Assembly (NCBI GenBank): GCA_951799405.1 | Contig: OX637356.1 | Location: forward strand, 13,601,229 to 13,665,228 | DNA from: Agapetus fuscipes | Lineage: Eukaryota > Arthropoda > Insecta > Trichoptera > Glossosomatidae | DNA: 64,000 bases | Direction of reading: 5' to 3' | In this document: positions 9,031 to 18,298 of the stretch, one piece after another | Layout of the letters: every line of letters begins with the position of its first letter | How positions within the stretch are numbered: the first letter of the stretch is position 1 | Program-made: the position numbers and the translations under genes | Notes under the pieces: model-generated | Told to the model about the DNA's origin: nothing | The model's database searches: none | Seen by the model: only the letters and a program-made list of their open reading frames with translations

Positions 9031-9460
9031 TGTAATGTAAATAGTAGATTATATAGGTTTACATCGTAGGTAATAATACTTATTACAGCATTATGTCAAA
9101 AATAGATTAATATAGGTGTACACCGTAGGTAGCAATAGACCTAAGAAATCTAGAAATTAAATGATCCTTTTGTAGTCTCGAACGTGGTAGAATATTCAGG
9201 AATGTGCTGGCAAAATTAGTCACTGGAAAGTACTGTCTGTGAAGTATATAAGGCGGAGAATTGAGTGTGCTAAGCCAGTGCGATAGTTGGTTTTGATTGG
9301 AAGAGTGTAAGCGATACTAAACTGTGAACAATAAATTTGTGTTACCAAAAGAGTTAAAAATAAATATAAATTTGTAGAAATAAATTAAGTGTAAATAAAG
9401 ATCCTGAAAGAAAACCTGTGTGTTTTAATTTATAGACTTTTCGAACCTAAAAATATTACA
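9031..9460 (+). mobile_element. Solo LTR (copy 1), 4-bp target duplication
   Basis: Begins TGTAATG and ends ATTACA, flanked by ATAT on both sides (9027-9030, 9461-9464). It has TATATAAGGC at 9245 and AATAAA-type sequences near 9330-9400. A second copy with different flanks lies at 47384-47817. 4-bp duplications fit Ty3/gypsy or BEL-type integration. No internal retroviral-like genes are adjacent, so this is a solo LTR. Confidence 0.8.
9245..9254 (+). promoter_or_regulatory. LTR TATA box
   Basis: TATATAAGGC is conserved in both copies of this LTR, about 215 bp from the left end, followed by an initiator-like AGCCAGTG about 30 bases further on. Confidence 0.55.
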
Positions 9461-9789
9461 ATATTATAAGCATTCTGCTAAGGGTGTTCAGAGCCTCTCC
9501 AGAACTGCTGTATAAATGTAGAAAACAATGTCCAGGAATACCAGATGCCCAGCGCCTTCCAGGTCACCCTCCCGAAAGATGGAAGAACAGCTGGCCTTCT
9601 GCATCACAGGAGGGAGCTCCGCAGATCTAAAATTCAATACAAGCAAAAGAAGCAGAAAAATAGAGTTAAATTAAATTGAGTAAATGCAGATGAGTCATTA
9701 AAAAAGTCAATTGTAGTGGCGGATCCAAAAGGTGCGTAAGGCAGATAGAGAAAGACAGAAATCAAGATGACTGGTCGTGAAGTGGTAGT
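9461..9789 (+). other. Unassigned segment with an open frame
   Basis: About 150 bases from 9485 stay open in one frame (RVFRASPELLYKC, then QCPGIPDAQRLPGHPPERWK). The composition is GC-richer than neighbours. No splice-site pair or family match is convincing; it may be degraded LINE sequence leading into LINE-Y at 9790. Confidence 0.25.
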
Positions 9790-10225
9790 GAAATGAGTAA
9801 AGTATGTACGGTGGATATGAAGCATTTGAGAAGTATGACAGGAAAAACTTTGAGGGATAGAGTGAGGAATGAATGGGTAAAAAAAGAATGTAATTTGAAA
9901 GAGGATGTGAAAGTTAAGGTACAAAAGAATGTGATGAGATGGTTTGGGCATGTGGACAGAATGAATGATGATAGACTGACAAAGCATGTATACAAAGAAA
10001 GTGTGAAATGAAAAAGAGGGAAGGGACGACCGAAAAAAGTATGGAGTAATCAGATTGAGAAGATTGTGAAAGAATGGGATATACAAAGTGAGCGTAAAAG
10101 AAGAAAATGCATGAAAAAGGTGATGGATATAAAAGAATTGAAAGAGGTATGTCAGGATAGGAAAAAATGGAGGCAACTCTGCAGAGGCTCTGGCCACCCC
10201 TAGCGGAATGGCGACAGAGTTACAG
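9790..10225 (+). mobile_element. LINE-Y 3' portion
   Basis: Frame with CTVDMKHLRSMTGKTLRDRV, then MRWFGHVDRMNDDRLTKHV, a stop, then GKGRPKKVWSNQI, EWDIQSERKRRKCMKKVMD and CQDRKKWRQL. It ends in CAGAGTTACAGTTACAGTTAC. This is the C-terminal tail of a non-LTR reverse transcriptase related to LINE-X but with a different 3' UTR (GGCTCTGGCCACCCCTAG) and CAGTTA repeats. Confidence 0.75.
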
Positions 10226-10282
10226 TTACAGTTACTGGTCGACGATATTTGTTAGAAGTGGTGCTAACAGAAGAAGAAGAAT
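10226..10282 (+). mobile_element. RTE-like extreme 3' end
   Basis: CTGGTCGACGATATTTGTTA followed by GAAGTGG and (GAA)n matches the 3' end of the RTE copy at 53280-53815 (GATCGCCGATCTTCGTTAG, then (GAA)n). About 55 bp only. Confidence 0.5.
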
Positions 10283-10580
10283 CGCAGAAATGACGCCCCC
10301 GTGCGACAGTCTGCGGCAAAAGTAGCATAATTTTGGTCACGCCCATCATTTGTTCGCAGGAGGCGAGCAAACAAAATTTCGTATTCAAATAAAAGCCGAT
10401 GGCTTAATTGAATTTCACGGACCGGTTCCCGCGAAACTTGGGGCCGCTCCGTGAGGCGCGCAGACGATCCGTAATGCCTCGCCTGACCTAGAAGGCTCCA
10501 GCTCAAAATGTTAACGTCACCTTTCCCCGCATTGCCCATGGTATATGACTTATTATGTTATTTTACTAAATAACATATAA
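10283..10580. other. Unique GC-richer island
   Basis: No repeat match. Contains CCCGTGCGACAGTCTGCGGC and GGACCGGTTCCCGCG. Candidate conserved non-coding DNA; no coding evidence. Confidence 0.3.
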
Positions 10581-10589
10581 AAGAACATT

Positions 10590-11080
10590 TTCGAAGTGTG
10601 CAGTACCTATGTGTCGTGGGCCGAACAGAGCCGAACGTCCACGGAACCAAACTGCGCCGTGCGATCTAATCGGCCCACGCTCGTCAGTTCTCGGCAAGAT
10701 GTGAAAAGAGTCAGACGTCGGCGACCAAGCACCAAGTGGTGCAAGAGGGGACATAACCATGGAGCTCCCTCCTCCCCATCTACTTGGATTTCCTGCCAGC
10801 AAGGCACCCGCCTAGTGGACCAGAGACGGGATCATTGGAGCGCCCACCCAGGGGCTCAAACGTGTGGAGGCGTCCGCCTCGTGAGCCACCGCTGCCTTAG
10901 GCCTTCAGCTCGGAGCTCCAGTCAACAGAGTAGGGAGCGTTTTAGTGAATAGGTGCAGGTCAGGCCATTCCCTTATTTCCCCTATTTCCCCCATATTACT
11001 AAAGTTAATAAACCCTTATTTGTTCATGTTAAACTTATCTTTTAATATACAACCCTTCCCAAAATACAAGTTAGCAACAC
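10590..11080 (+). other. GC-rich unclassified block, possible LTR
   Basis: About 350 GC-rich bases with an open frame (from 10596, 118 codons of low-complexity, R/S-rich sequence) followed by an AT-rich end with TTAATAAACCC near 11005. The layout (GC-rich body, polyadenylation-like signal, no introns) would fit an LTR, but no second copy, termini or target duplication could be confirmed. The predicted peptide has no recognisable domain. Confidence 0.2.
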
Positions 11081-11253
11081 AAGGAAAGAACCTCACGCCC
11101 TGAGAGTGATGCTGATGATAGCTAGCCAGAGTGAGTATTCTGTAGGTACATCCTGAAGGTACCTTCAATTGTTAACATAACAGACTCTATGCTTAAATTT
11201 CCCTGCTTTTGGTGAACCTCGTGCGACTTACCTACACATTTACCAGTTCTACA

Positions 11254-11695
11254 CGTCCCTTTAGTGCTTGTTTTTCTTATGACTATCAGTGATCATTTCA
11301 CATGAGCAATGTTTGTATGTTGTTTCTAGTACGTTGTTTCTAGAACACCAGATCCTGTAAGAAGATCACAGCAGCTAGCCAACCACTGATAATGCCCATG
11401 GGATCAATGGGCGAAACTGTCCGGAAAGAATCGTCCAGACCACGGCTACATAGCCCGAAAAGAGTGATTGTTATGTCAATGTTTGTATGTGTACTAAACA
11501 AATGTGTCTTGTGAAAACTGGAAATTGATTTTAAAAATATTTAAAACACCTGTCACATTATTGTGTTTTGTTTTTTTCTTAGTTTCAATTGTGTAGAATG
11601 TGATTCTTAAGCCAATTTCATTGCAAGGTCATCTTTGAATCGAATGATAAAGAAACCAAAAAAGCACTAGAGAGACGTACTGACACTCTCTGCAG
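11254..11695 (+). mobile_element. MITE-B variant, interrupted by a hammerhead-bearing insertion
   Basis: Left end TTTAGTGCTTGTTTTTCTTA, internal CACATGAGCAATGTTTGTAT and GTGAAAACTGGAAATTGA, and an inverted right end with AAAAAAGCACTAGAGAG. It carries the insertion at 11321-11476. Related copies: 16947, 48170, 50429, 57168 and 62665. Confidence 0.7.
11307..11490 (+). mobile_element. Penelope-like short insertion with 14-bp target duplication
   Basis: CAATGTTTGTATGT occurs at 11307-11320 and again at 11477-11490, where the intact MITE-B copies have it once; the 156 bases between are therefore an insertion. The insert holds CTGATAA (11386), T, stem II GCCCAT/ATGGGC and GAAAC, the hammerhead-like core also seen at 52290-52545, and ends in GGCTACATAGCCCGAAAA. 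Confidence 0.75.
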
Positions 11696-11891
11696 TTGAC
11701 ACTAGCGCTAAAAAAGGTTTGTATTTATGTAAGTAGAATACACATTATAAAACAAATCTTAGTGATAGTGAAGCCTAAAGGGAGTGTAGGTAGGGTTGGT
11801 AAATATTAAAAGATTTGAACGCAATTTAAGCGTGGACACAACAAGAAAAGGTGAAATTTACATTTTATTATAACCGGCCTAATATATGTCT

Positions 11892-12405
11892 GGTCCGTAG
11901 TGCAGTAGTAACACTTCGGACTCGTAAATGGAAGTTTGTGAGTTCGAATCCCGGTGAAGCACAAAATTTATACTATTTATATTTTGAAATAAAATTCATC
12001 TTACTTCACCAAAGACCAATCCCCAAAAGCCCATCCAGCCTTACAGCAACTGGGTCTTGTTTGAGGAATGGCGCTTTGTAGCGGCAACCAAGATCGTAAA
12101 AAGTCCGGTCGATAGCTCAGTTGGTAGAATGCTTGTATTACATCCTGAGAGCAAGGGTTCGATTCTCACCGAAGGCGTAAGAAATTATTTCCCGTGTCGG
12201 TGTTTATTTCAAACCTAAAATCAATACCAACGTGTACTCAACCTTCCAAAGAAATGAATACCAGCCCCCTTGGGAGCTGAGAAACTCCCACTTCAAATCA
12301 AGTGGTTGACGTGAGGCCGGCCCCCTTACCTGTTAAAATAAAGAGTTCCAGACATCTTTGGAAATAACACAAGCAAGAAGTTACTCCATAAATGTAGCTC
12401 AGTTG
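11892..12405 (+). repeat. Heterodimeric SINE (A + B), full B unit
   Basis: SINE-A unit 11892-12100 (GGTCCGTAGTGCAGTAGTAA, GAGTTCGAATCCC) followed by SINE-B from 12107 (GGTCGATAGCTCAGTTGG, GGGTTCGATTCTC) ending in a poly-T run at 12402. Unlike 7034 and 54202 the B unit has no internal deletion, so this is an earlier form of the dimer. Confidence 0.75.
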
Positions 12406-12597
12406 TTTTTTTTTTTTTAAAAAAACCACAACAATAGCAATTTTATTATCTGTTTATTTTTTACCTGTTTTGCAGATTTTCTCGGGTTTCAAAAATTGCT
12501 GAAATCAACATCTAAGCATAGATCATCTTAATTTAAAATTTAAATTAACTAAAATTAAATTAAACTAAAATTAACCAACTGTAAACTAAATTTGTGA
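12406..12597. other. Unique AT-rich stretch
   Basis: Nothing recognised; simple AT-rich sequence with TTAAATTAAAC runs. Confidence 0.35.
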
Positions 12598-12852
12598 TAT
12601 CTATACCCTTAGTACGAGTTACAAACTTGAGTAATGTAAAGTTTACGGCAAGTATTAAAGAGTGGTTTTCCCCAAAATCTGCCGTTTTTGTTCGTTTGAA
12701 CTTGATTTTCTTCATCACTGTAACTGTTTTGCTAAGACCATAATGTGTAAGAAACAATAAACGTCAGATTTTGGAGAAAATCACTCTTTATAATTTCCGT
12801 AAGCTTTACTTTACTCAAGTTTTGCAACTCGTACTAAGGGTACAGGATACAA
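12598..12852. mobile_element. Fold-back element
   Basis: Arms of about 92 bp in inverted orientation: ATACCCTTAGTACGAGTT on the left and AACTCGTACTAAGGGTAC on the right, with AAAGAGTGG and CCAAAATCTG blocks matching further in. A loop of about 65 bases contains AAGACCATAATGTG. Several mismatches indicate age. No transposase seen. Confidence 0.65.
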
Positions 12853-13027
12853 GTTTATGCGTCCTTACTATAAATATATCGGTCGTACTATAGATATGTC
12901 GATTTGTAACCCGAGAGAAGTTGTATTTTTCAGTAAAGTTTGTACATTTTCAAAGAGATTTATTACAGAAATCAGTTTGTGTATAACAAATATAAAAAAC
13001 CAAAAAAGTATTGGGAATATATGTATA

Positions 13028-13460
13028 ATCTATAATCTATAATCTAAGTTGCAAGGATATATTCATTTAAAGCTCTCAGATGTATGCCCACAAACCAACA
13101 AGTGTAGTTCGAGCTTACAAATGCTGAATGTGTACTTACAAATAAAATCCAAACCTCAAATGAACATAAGCCCCACAACTTTTGCCGACCATCCCTGAAA
13201 CAGGGGTGACATTGGCAAAGTGAACCATTTTTTACAGTATGGGTGGTCAGCCTCATACCAACCTATAAGTCAAGGAATATGAATAATAAATTACATTTAA
13301 ATATAAAAAAGAACAAAACCTTACAAAGAAATCTATACAAAAAAAGTAAAAAATTTCCTATGCAAAAAATGTAGCAAATGAATACACCAACATTAGAAAT
13401 CAACATTGCAGATTAGCCGCCACTTCTTCCTGTCCTTGCATACTTCTTTCATTTTATGTC
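13028..13460 (-). mobile_element. LINE-X copy with ORF end (minus)
   Basis: Minus strand: the end of the LINE-X ORF (EVCKDRKKWRLICNVDF), the full 3' UTR and a TATAGAT-type tail. Positions 13276-13450 are nearly identical to the plus copy at 59985-60170 (two or three differences seen by eye), indicating recent activity of this subfamily. Confidence 0.85.
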
Positions 13461-13609
13461 GTTAAAGAAAATTTCACAAAACTTTTCAGTTGCTTTTAAT
13501 TTTTTTTTTTTTTTATATTGCGTTACAACATTCGAAGCAACATTCATACATAGAAAAGAAAAGCTTTTTTGTAACAAAGTATTTTTTGAATGGAATCTTC
13601 ACGAAATGT

Positions 13610-13690
13610 TAACGGTATATTTTTTATGCTCCGCCAGGATTCGAATCCACTACCTTCCAATCACGAGTCCGAAATGTTAACCACTATACT
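13610..13690 (-). repeat. SINE-A head fragment (minus)
   Basis: TATGCTCCGCCAGGATTCGA then CACGAGTCCGAAATG and AACCACTATACTGCAAT is the reverse complement of the SINE-A tRNA-like head. Confidence 0.6.
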
Positions 13691-13699
13691 GCAATGCGA

Positions 13700-13985
13700 A
13701 TAATTTATATTCACCTTAATTTTCACGATTGTATCATGCAATAAACAGCGATAAATTTAACCCTTCACCTACCGCAATAAGTTTGTATCCCGTGTACCAG
13801 CTCGGGATATCCTATCTGCCGTTACTCAGCAGCTTAGGCCCAATTAAAAGTATCCCCTTATTACGTCTTTGGACCGCAGCACGGGCCGCATGCAAACTAG
13901 CCCGAGGTATAAACAGGGCAATAATCATAAATTCAGCTTAGCCGTCATACGAGAGCTCGAGAGTAGGCCATGTTAACCCTTGCTC
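13700..13985. other. Unique GC-richer island
   Basis: Not repetitive within the window. One 70-codon frame (13729-13941) exists but shows no domain or codon pattern that supports it. Contains GGCCGCATGCAAACTAGCCC. Candidate conserved non-coding element. Confidence 0.3.
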
Positions 13986-14018
13986 TGCTGAAATGGACTA
14001 AAAACGGTGTATTTTTTG

Positions 14019-14482
14019 GAATACAAATGAAAAAAAAATGTTGTAATTCACTTTCGGGGCTATTCTTAGACATTTTAGTCGTCGGTTGAGCCCACGCTTT
14101 GACAAACTGATGATGTATTTGTATGAAGACCTGTCAATCCAAGATGGCCGCAACTGAACAGCTCATTTGTCTTCATACAAATATAACAAAATTCGGTAGG
14201 TAAGAATGACCGTGCTGATGAAACTTCCAGCGCAGGCACCATTAGTTTGTCAAAGCGTGGGCTCAACTGACGACTAAAATGTCTAAGAATAGCCCCGTCT
14301 GTATTTTTTTTTTCGCTCAAACTTTTTTGACAAAAAAGGCTTCTTCAGGTGCATGTTTGTTACCTCAAAAGGTTTCTTGTTAAAGGTAACAATTATGCTC
14401 TTGAAGATGGTCCATCAAGCGAAGACGTTTGAGTGAAAAATAAAAAAGTGAATTAAAACAGTTTTTTTTTTCATTTCCATAT
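14019..14482. mobile_element. Inverted-pair hammerhead-like element, split by MITE-A
   Basis: The outer arms ATGAAAAAAAAATG...GTGAATTA-like mirror each other (about 14026-14054 and 14445-14482), as do GCTCAAACTTTTTTG (14306) and GACGTTTGAGTGAAAAA (14422), and AGGTAACAA blocks near the centre. Each arm has a core-like sequence: CCTGAAGAA on minus (about 14345) and TTGAAGATGG on plus (14401), followed on plus by GCGAAGACGTTTGAG. MITE-A (14055-14297) sits in the left arm. Confidence 0.5.
14055..14297. mobile_element. MITE-A, complete
   Basis: Terminal inverted repeats of about 57 bp starting CGGGGCTATTCTTAGACATT, with ACGCTTTGACAAACT further in; total 243 bp. The centre has CCTGTCAATCCAAGATGG and TTCGGTAGGTAAGAATGACC. 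No clear target duplication was found, so the superfamily is unresolved. Confidence 0.8.
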
Positions 14483-14485
14483 CAT

Positions 14486-14811
14486 AATTTCTATTTCTAT
14501 TCCAGAAAAGCAAGGGTCGCGTGCAGCAATGTACGGTAAAAAACCATTTAAGCTTAATATTCAGATTTAAAAGTTAGCACTACAATATATTTCAAATGAG
14601 TTAAATTTTAAAGGAATGGGAGAAAATAATTATGAATTCTGAAATGTATTTGCCTATACCCTATGCACGCGCCTGCCAACAAGCAAGAAAGTGACGAGTA
14701 GCCGTTGTGCTGGATACGCATACTTTTTAGACGGCGAAAAAATGTAATGAGTTACCGGTATCTGTGTTTCCACGCCAATTTCCCTATTCAAATCCAATAG
14801 CAATCGTCATA
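14486..14811. other. Unique stretch
   Basis: No repeat or coding signal recognised; includes GCAAGGGTCGCGTGCAGC near 14507 and GTGACGAGTAGCCG near 14690. Confidence 0.35.
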
Positions 14812-14812
14812 T

Positions 14813-15035
14813 TCCTTGACTTATAGGTTGGTATGAGGCTGACCACTCATACTGTAAAAAATGGTTCACTTTGCCAATGTCACCCCTGTATCAGGGAAGG
14901 TGGGCAAAAGTTGTAGAGTTTATGTTCATTTGAGGTTTGGATTATATTTGTTGGTACACTTTCAGCATTTGTAAGCGCGAACTATACGTGTTTATTTGTG
15001 GGCATGCATTTGATATGAGCTTTAAATGTTAAAAT
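14813..15035 (+). repeat. LINE-X 3' UTR copy
   Basis: TTCCTTGACTTATAGGTTGG start, variant hairpin CCCTGTATCAGGG, CATTTGTAAGCGCGAACTAT near the end. Same subfamily as 60170-60410, but the tail is lost. Confidence 0.75.
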
Positions 15036-15124
15036 CTGTTTCCAACATAGATAACATAGATATCCTCTCAGTGTCTTAGTAAATCAAAGCAACGCAACAC
15101 GCAATGCAACACACACCACAGCAC

Positions 15125-15250
15125 TGTGCAACTAAAGGCCCTGCAACTGGATAAGGGGCATCAACTGCCACATCACCAACACCTCTGCGGTACTACAACA
15201 AGTGTCATATACCACTAGAGTCTCTTAAATACAGGGAGTGTCCCGCACAA
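15125..15250 (+). repeat. SINE-A2 tail fragment
   Basis: CACCTCTGCGGTACTACAAC, AAGTGTCATA, AGAGTCTC and TCCCGCACA are the diagnostic SINE-A2 3' end, as at 51340-51440. The 5' end is truncated and a SINE-B follows directly. Confidence 0.6.
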
Positions 15251-15251
15251 A

Positions 15252-15582
15252 CGCAACTAAACGCAACTAAGCTACACATATAGTTTAACTTTTTGCCGCG
15301 TTATCCCCGAAGCGGTCGCATGTGGCGAGTTGAACCTATTTATTTTTACAGGTAAGTGAGCTAGCCTTACGCCAACCACTTCAGTTGAAGTGGGGGTTTC
15401 CCAGCTCCCGAGAGGGCTGGTACTCATTTCTTGTGAAGGCTGAGTAAACCTGCCGGTATTTTATTTTTGGGGTTTGAAATAAACACCGACACGGGAAATC
15501 ATTTCTGACACCTTCGGTGGGATTCGAACCCGAGCTCACGGCATGGAATGCAAGCGCTCTACCAACTGAGCTATCGACCGGA
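15252..15582 (-). repeat. SINE-B, full length (minus)
   Basis: Complete reverse-complement SINE-B with intact boxes: GGATTCGAACCCGAGCTC near 15520 and CTCTACCAACTGAGCTATCG at the right end. Confidence 0.85.
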
Positions 15583-15618
15583 CGGGACAAGCGCCCTTAA
15601 AAAAAAATCAAGCACACG

Positions 15619-15666
15619 ACCTTCGGATTACGAGTCCGTAGCGTTAACAACTAGACTGCAGACCGA
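15619..15666 (-). repeat. SINE-A head fragment (minus)
   Basis: CGACCTTCGGATTACGAGTC then AACTAGACTGCAGACCG is a diverged reverse-complement SINE-A head. Confidence 0.45.
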
Positions 15667-15679
15667 ACAACATCAACAA

Positions 15680-15796
15680 CCTTAAAACATCCCTCAAGAC
15701 ACACTACTTCGCCGCGATAACACAGAAAGCGCCCTTGGAGTGACAATCTTCACGAAACGGCGCTATATCAAGTCATCATCATCATCATCATCAACA
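15680..15796 (+). mobile_element. CR1/L2-like LINE 3' end
   Basis: AAGACACACTACTTC (SLKTHYF-like coding end) then the 3' hairpin GCGCCCTTGGAGTGACA ... TTCACGAAACGGCGC and a (CAT)n tail at 15775-15797. The same 3' hairpin recurs at 24175, 31058, 32876 and 62970. Confidence 0.65.
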
Positions 15797-15799
15797 CTA

Positions 15800-16310
15800 T
15801 TCTCGTTTACAATATATCTCATCTCTGGGAGTTGGAGGGTTAACCCGAGCATAGCCACAGCATCGTTTGTTTGCCCGGGCATATTTTGACGTCCCCACAC
15901 CCCGAAATTTCGTATTAAACTTTTTATGGACACTAAGCCTTGCGCATTCAAGGCAACTGCGGCCGCGGGGCCATTCATTGCGAGGGCACCTTTTCGCCCA
16001 GAAATTAAAATAAGTGCCCTGTGTCTGTCTACTTACATCCACAAGCGGCCTGTGAAGGAGAGCAACGTAATTGTGAGTTATTTAACCTTTCAACTTTTAA
16101 AAGTGTTATACAGAGCCTGTGGTAGGTAAAGCTGTGAAAAAAATGTGAAAAATTATAAGTGAGAAAAAAAACTATATAAAATAAATTTAAAAAATCCCTT
16201 AATTTATTTACAATAATAGTTACTACTCTCATTTAATCTTAGTTGCAAAGATTTTTTTTGCCTTAAGGCACTCTAGCTTCAAGAAAGGTGGCAGGAGTTT
16301 CTTTCGATCA
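15800..16310. other. Unique GC-richer island plus AT-rich flank
   Basis: 15830-16070 is non-repetitive and GC-richer (GGCAACTGCGGCCGCGGGGC). Overlapping frames of 67-81 codons occur on both strands without family features. Possible conserved non-coding element. 16080-16310 is AT-rich with nothing seen. Confidence 0.3.
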
Positions 16311-16404
16311 ATGTTTATCTTCTTTCAATGTAATTTTCTTCTCTGTTTATATTTTCTTTCTCTGTTTCTATTTTTCCTTTATTTTTCGATCAATGTATTT
16401 CATT

Positions 16405-16760
16405 TTTATATGGCCAATCACGTATTGCACCCTCCGCGTGACCAGGCTGGAATAAAGATTGTTTTACTATTATTATTGTATGGGTGCAACGGGACCCTTA
16501 TGGTGCACTCTCATAAGATCATCAATGGGATAATAGACAGTCCCACCTTGTTGGAGGGCTTCAGGTTGTACGCGCCAAATGACTATAATCGGGGGCGAGA
16601 TCATGATTTATTTCATGTACAGATGAGTCGCACTGACGTCTTGGCGCAAAATCTTTTAACTCAGAGTGTTAACCTCATTAACGAATCAAAGATTGATATA
16701 TTTCAACACAATTTAGACACCTTTAAATCCATGGTGAAAGAGTTCCTCCCAGCCTGTTAA
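16405..16760 (+). mobile_element. LINE reverse-transcriptase C-terminal fragment
   Basis: An open frame ends at 16760. Its last 85 residues (HSHKIINGIIDSPTLLEGF, then RGRDHDLFHVQMSRTDVLAQ, then DIFQHNLDTFKSMVKEFL) follow the C-terminal layout of jockey/CR1-group LINE proteins (K-x-x-NG..., HD-L-F, RT-x-V, N-S, D-x-F...FK). The upstream part of the frame is hydrophobic low-complexity sequence and probably not coding. 5'-truncated copy. Confidence 0.55.
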
Positions 16761-16834
16761 TGGCTGTGAGGGTGCACTGTAATTAGGGTAATCTGTTGTG
16801 CACTTTAAAAAAATATAGATATTACATTTAATAT

Positions 16835-17290
16835 TCATACTAAATGCAATCCCACAAGCAGACATGTATAAGTTTGCGCTTACACATGCCGCATGTCGAC
16901 TTACAACATGAAAACCCAATAAAAAATTAACACAAGTCCTGCAACTCACTGCCTTAGTTCTTGTTTGCCGTATAGACCATTCAGATAATTTCACATGAGC
17001 AATGTTTGCATGTGTACTGGACCAATGTGTCTGATGAAAACAGGAAATTGATTTAAAAAATATTGAAAACTACTCTCACATTATCGAATTTTACGTTTTT
17101 TCTTAGCTCAGATTGGGTGGAATTTGATTCTTAAGACAACTGCATTAAAAAGTCATATTTGACAGAATAGGTCTATACGGCAAACAAGAACTGGGGGAAC
17201 GAACTGTTATTGACTTTCCCTGAAACAGGGGTGATATTGGCAAAGTGAATCATTTTTTACTGTATGATCTGCCTCATACAAACTTCTAAG
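16835..17290 (-). repeat. LINE-X 3' UTR (minus), split by MITE-B
   Basis: Left part 16835-16946 (CCCACAAGCAGACATG, TGCCGCATG, CCTGCAACT) and right part 17202-17290 (TTTCCCTGAAACAGGGG, AAACTTCTAAGTCAAG) form one copy once MITE-B at 16947-17201 is removed. Confidence 0.75.
16947..17201 (+). mobile_element. MITE-B, complete, AACT target duplication
   Basis: 255 bp with termini CACTGCCTTAGTTCTTGTTT and the near-complement AAACAAGAACTGGGGGAACG; inner part CACATGAGCAATGTTTGCAT. AACT is present on both sides (16943-16946, 17202-17205), within a LINE-X copy whose uninterrupted form has that site once. CAC-type termini with a 4-bp duplication would fit the Chapaev/CMC group, but this is only a suggestion. 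Confidence 0.75.
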
Positions 17291-17640
17291 TCAAGATTAT
17301 TATTTAAAACTTCAGAATGCCAAGAAAAACACATCTAGTCAATCTTTGATTAAAGTGGATTTTGAAGAATAATTATTGTTAGAATGATGATCATGATACA
17401 CCTAATGTAATTTAAGCGAATTTGGCGTTATTTAGGCGCTGTTGAATTCGGCGCATACTAATGATCGGATAATTTAAATTTAGGCGTTTGATCCGCGTTA
17501 ACAATTTATTGCAATTTACCTCATTATTCAAATTTATTTTAATAACGCCTAAACTGATGATGTTTTACCCGGCATGCACGAGTGTGCTCTAATCTGCTTA
17601 ACAGTTTTGCATGTCACAATTAGGCAAAATTTTAATTCGC
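17291..17640. other. Unique stretch
   Basis: Several TTAGGCG-type words (for example TTATTTAGGCGCTG and AATAACGCCTAAAC) occur in both orientations between 17430 and 17545, but no element boundary can be drawn. No coding signal. Confidence 0.35.
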
Positions 17641-17712
17641 CTACAATTGATAGTACATTTTTTTTTTTTTTTTAAAACATAGTTTTATTGTAACATTTTT
17701 TAAGTTTACAAT

Positions 17713-17753
17713 GCCTAAGCGCTATCGGACTTTATCCGTCCATCTTCAGAGGC
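17713..17753 (-). ncRNA. Hammerhead-ribozyme-like motif
   Basis: Minus strand: GCCT (17753-17750), core CTGAAGA, extra T, stem II GGAC/GTCC around a 7-base loop, GAT where GAA is expected, palindrome AGCGCT as stem III, one T, then AGGC (17716-17713) pairing fully with GCCT. One core change (last A to T) makes present-day cleavage doubtful. Confidence 0.5.
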
Positions 17754-17792
17754 TAACTGCTATTTTTTCAGTTTAAAAAAAACGTTAGCTAC

Positions 17793-18054
17793 TGTAACGA
17801 GATGGATTTGTTTGTTAGGTAAAATGGAACATGAGATTTGAATTTGAATGAAAAGGAAAACAAAAGAATAAAGAAAGAGAGGAGAAGCTTGCCTGGCGGG
17901 ATAGCCACAAGCCTGTGTAATTAAGAATAAAGAATATTATTGTGCTGTGGTTAATTGTGTATACATTGTGAAAGAAATAAAAGTAAACATATTAAAGTGT
18001 GTATGTTATATTATTAATTGTGTCAATCAGTAGGACAGAAGAAAAACCCTCACA
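17793..18054 (+). mobile_element. Candidate solo LTR with 4-bp target duplication
   Basis: Starts TGTAACG, ends CCTCACA, flanked by CTAC on both sides (17789-17792, 18055-18058). Contains AATAAAGAA-type signals near 17925 and AAATAAAAG near 17978. No second copy in the window, so the call rests on termini and duplication alone. Confidence 0.45.
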
Positions 18055-18055
18055 C

Positions 18056-18141
18056 TACTAAGCTACGCATATAGCGTGACTTTTTGCCGCATATTCCCCG
18101 AGAGGATCGCATGTGGCGAGTGGAACATATTTATGTTTACA
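18056..18141 (-). repeat. SINE-B 3' end (minus)
   Basis: TAAGCTACGCATATAGCGTG, CCCGAGAGGATCGCATG and TTTACAG are the reverse complement of the SINE-B end; 5'-truncated. Confidence 0.65.
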
Positions 18142-18172
18142 GTACCAATCTAGAATGTTCTAAAATTTCATA

Positions 18173-18293
18173 AAATCTATAATTTAAGTTGCAAAGATAC
18201 ATACATTGGCGGTGTAATAATTATATTGCATGTACACTTACATGAACATAAACTTTGCAACCCTTGCCGCCCTGCCAGAAACGAGGTGGCATT
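18173..18293 (-). repeat. Degenerate LINE-X 3' UTR (minus)
   Basis: TTTAAGTTGCAAAGATAC, GCATGTACACTTACATGAAC and GCAACCCTTGCCGCCCTGCC match with deletions. Confidence 0.5.
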
Positions 18294-18298
18294 TGACC

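Noticed and set aside
9634..10197. 187-codon minus-strand open frame
   Set aside because: It lies antisense to the LINE-Y coding fragment and is rich in F, H and S from purine-rich coding complement; no domain or start context.
10596..10952. 118-codon frame, possible gene
   Set aside because: Opposite-strand frames of similar length overlap it; R/S-rich composition follows base composition. No splice sites, homologue pattern or start context supports it.
13729..13941. Alternative Beat-like exon
   Set aside because: No cysteine or Ig pattern and no acceptor/donor pair in phase with 5281; left as a non-coding island.
16311..16404. Signal peptide or membrane segment at the start of the 149-codon frame
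   Set aside because: The F/L-rich N-terminus comes from low-complexity T-rich DNA upstream of a truncated LINE end.
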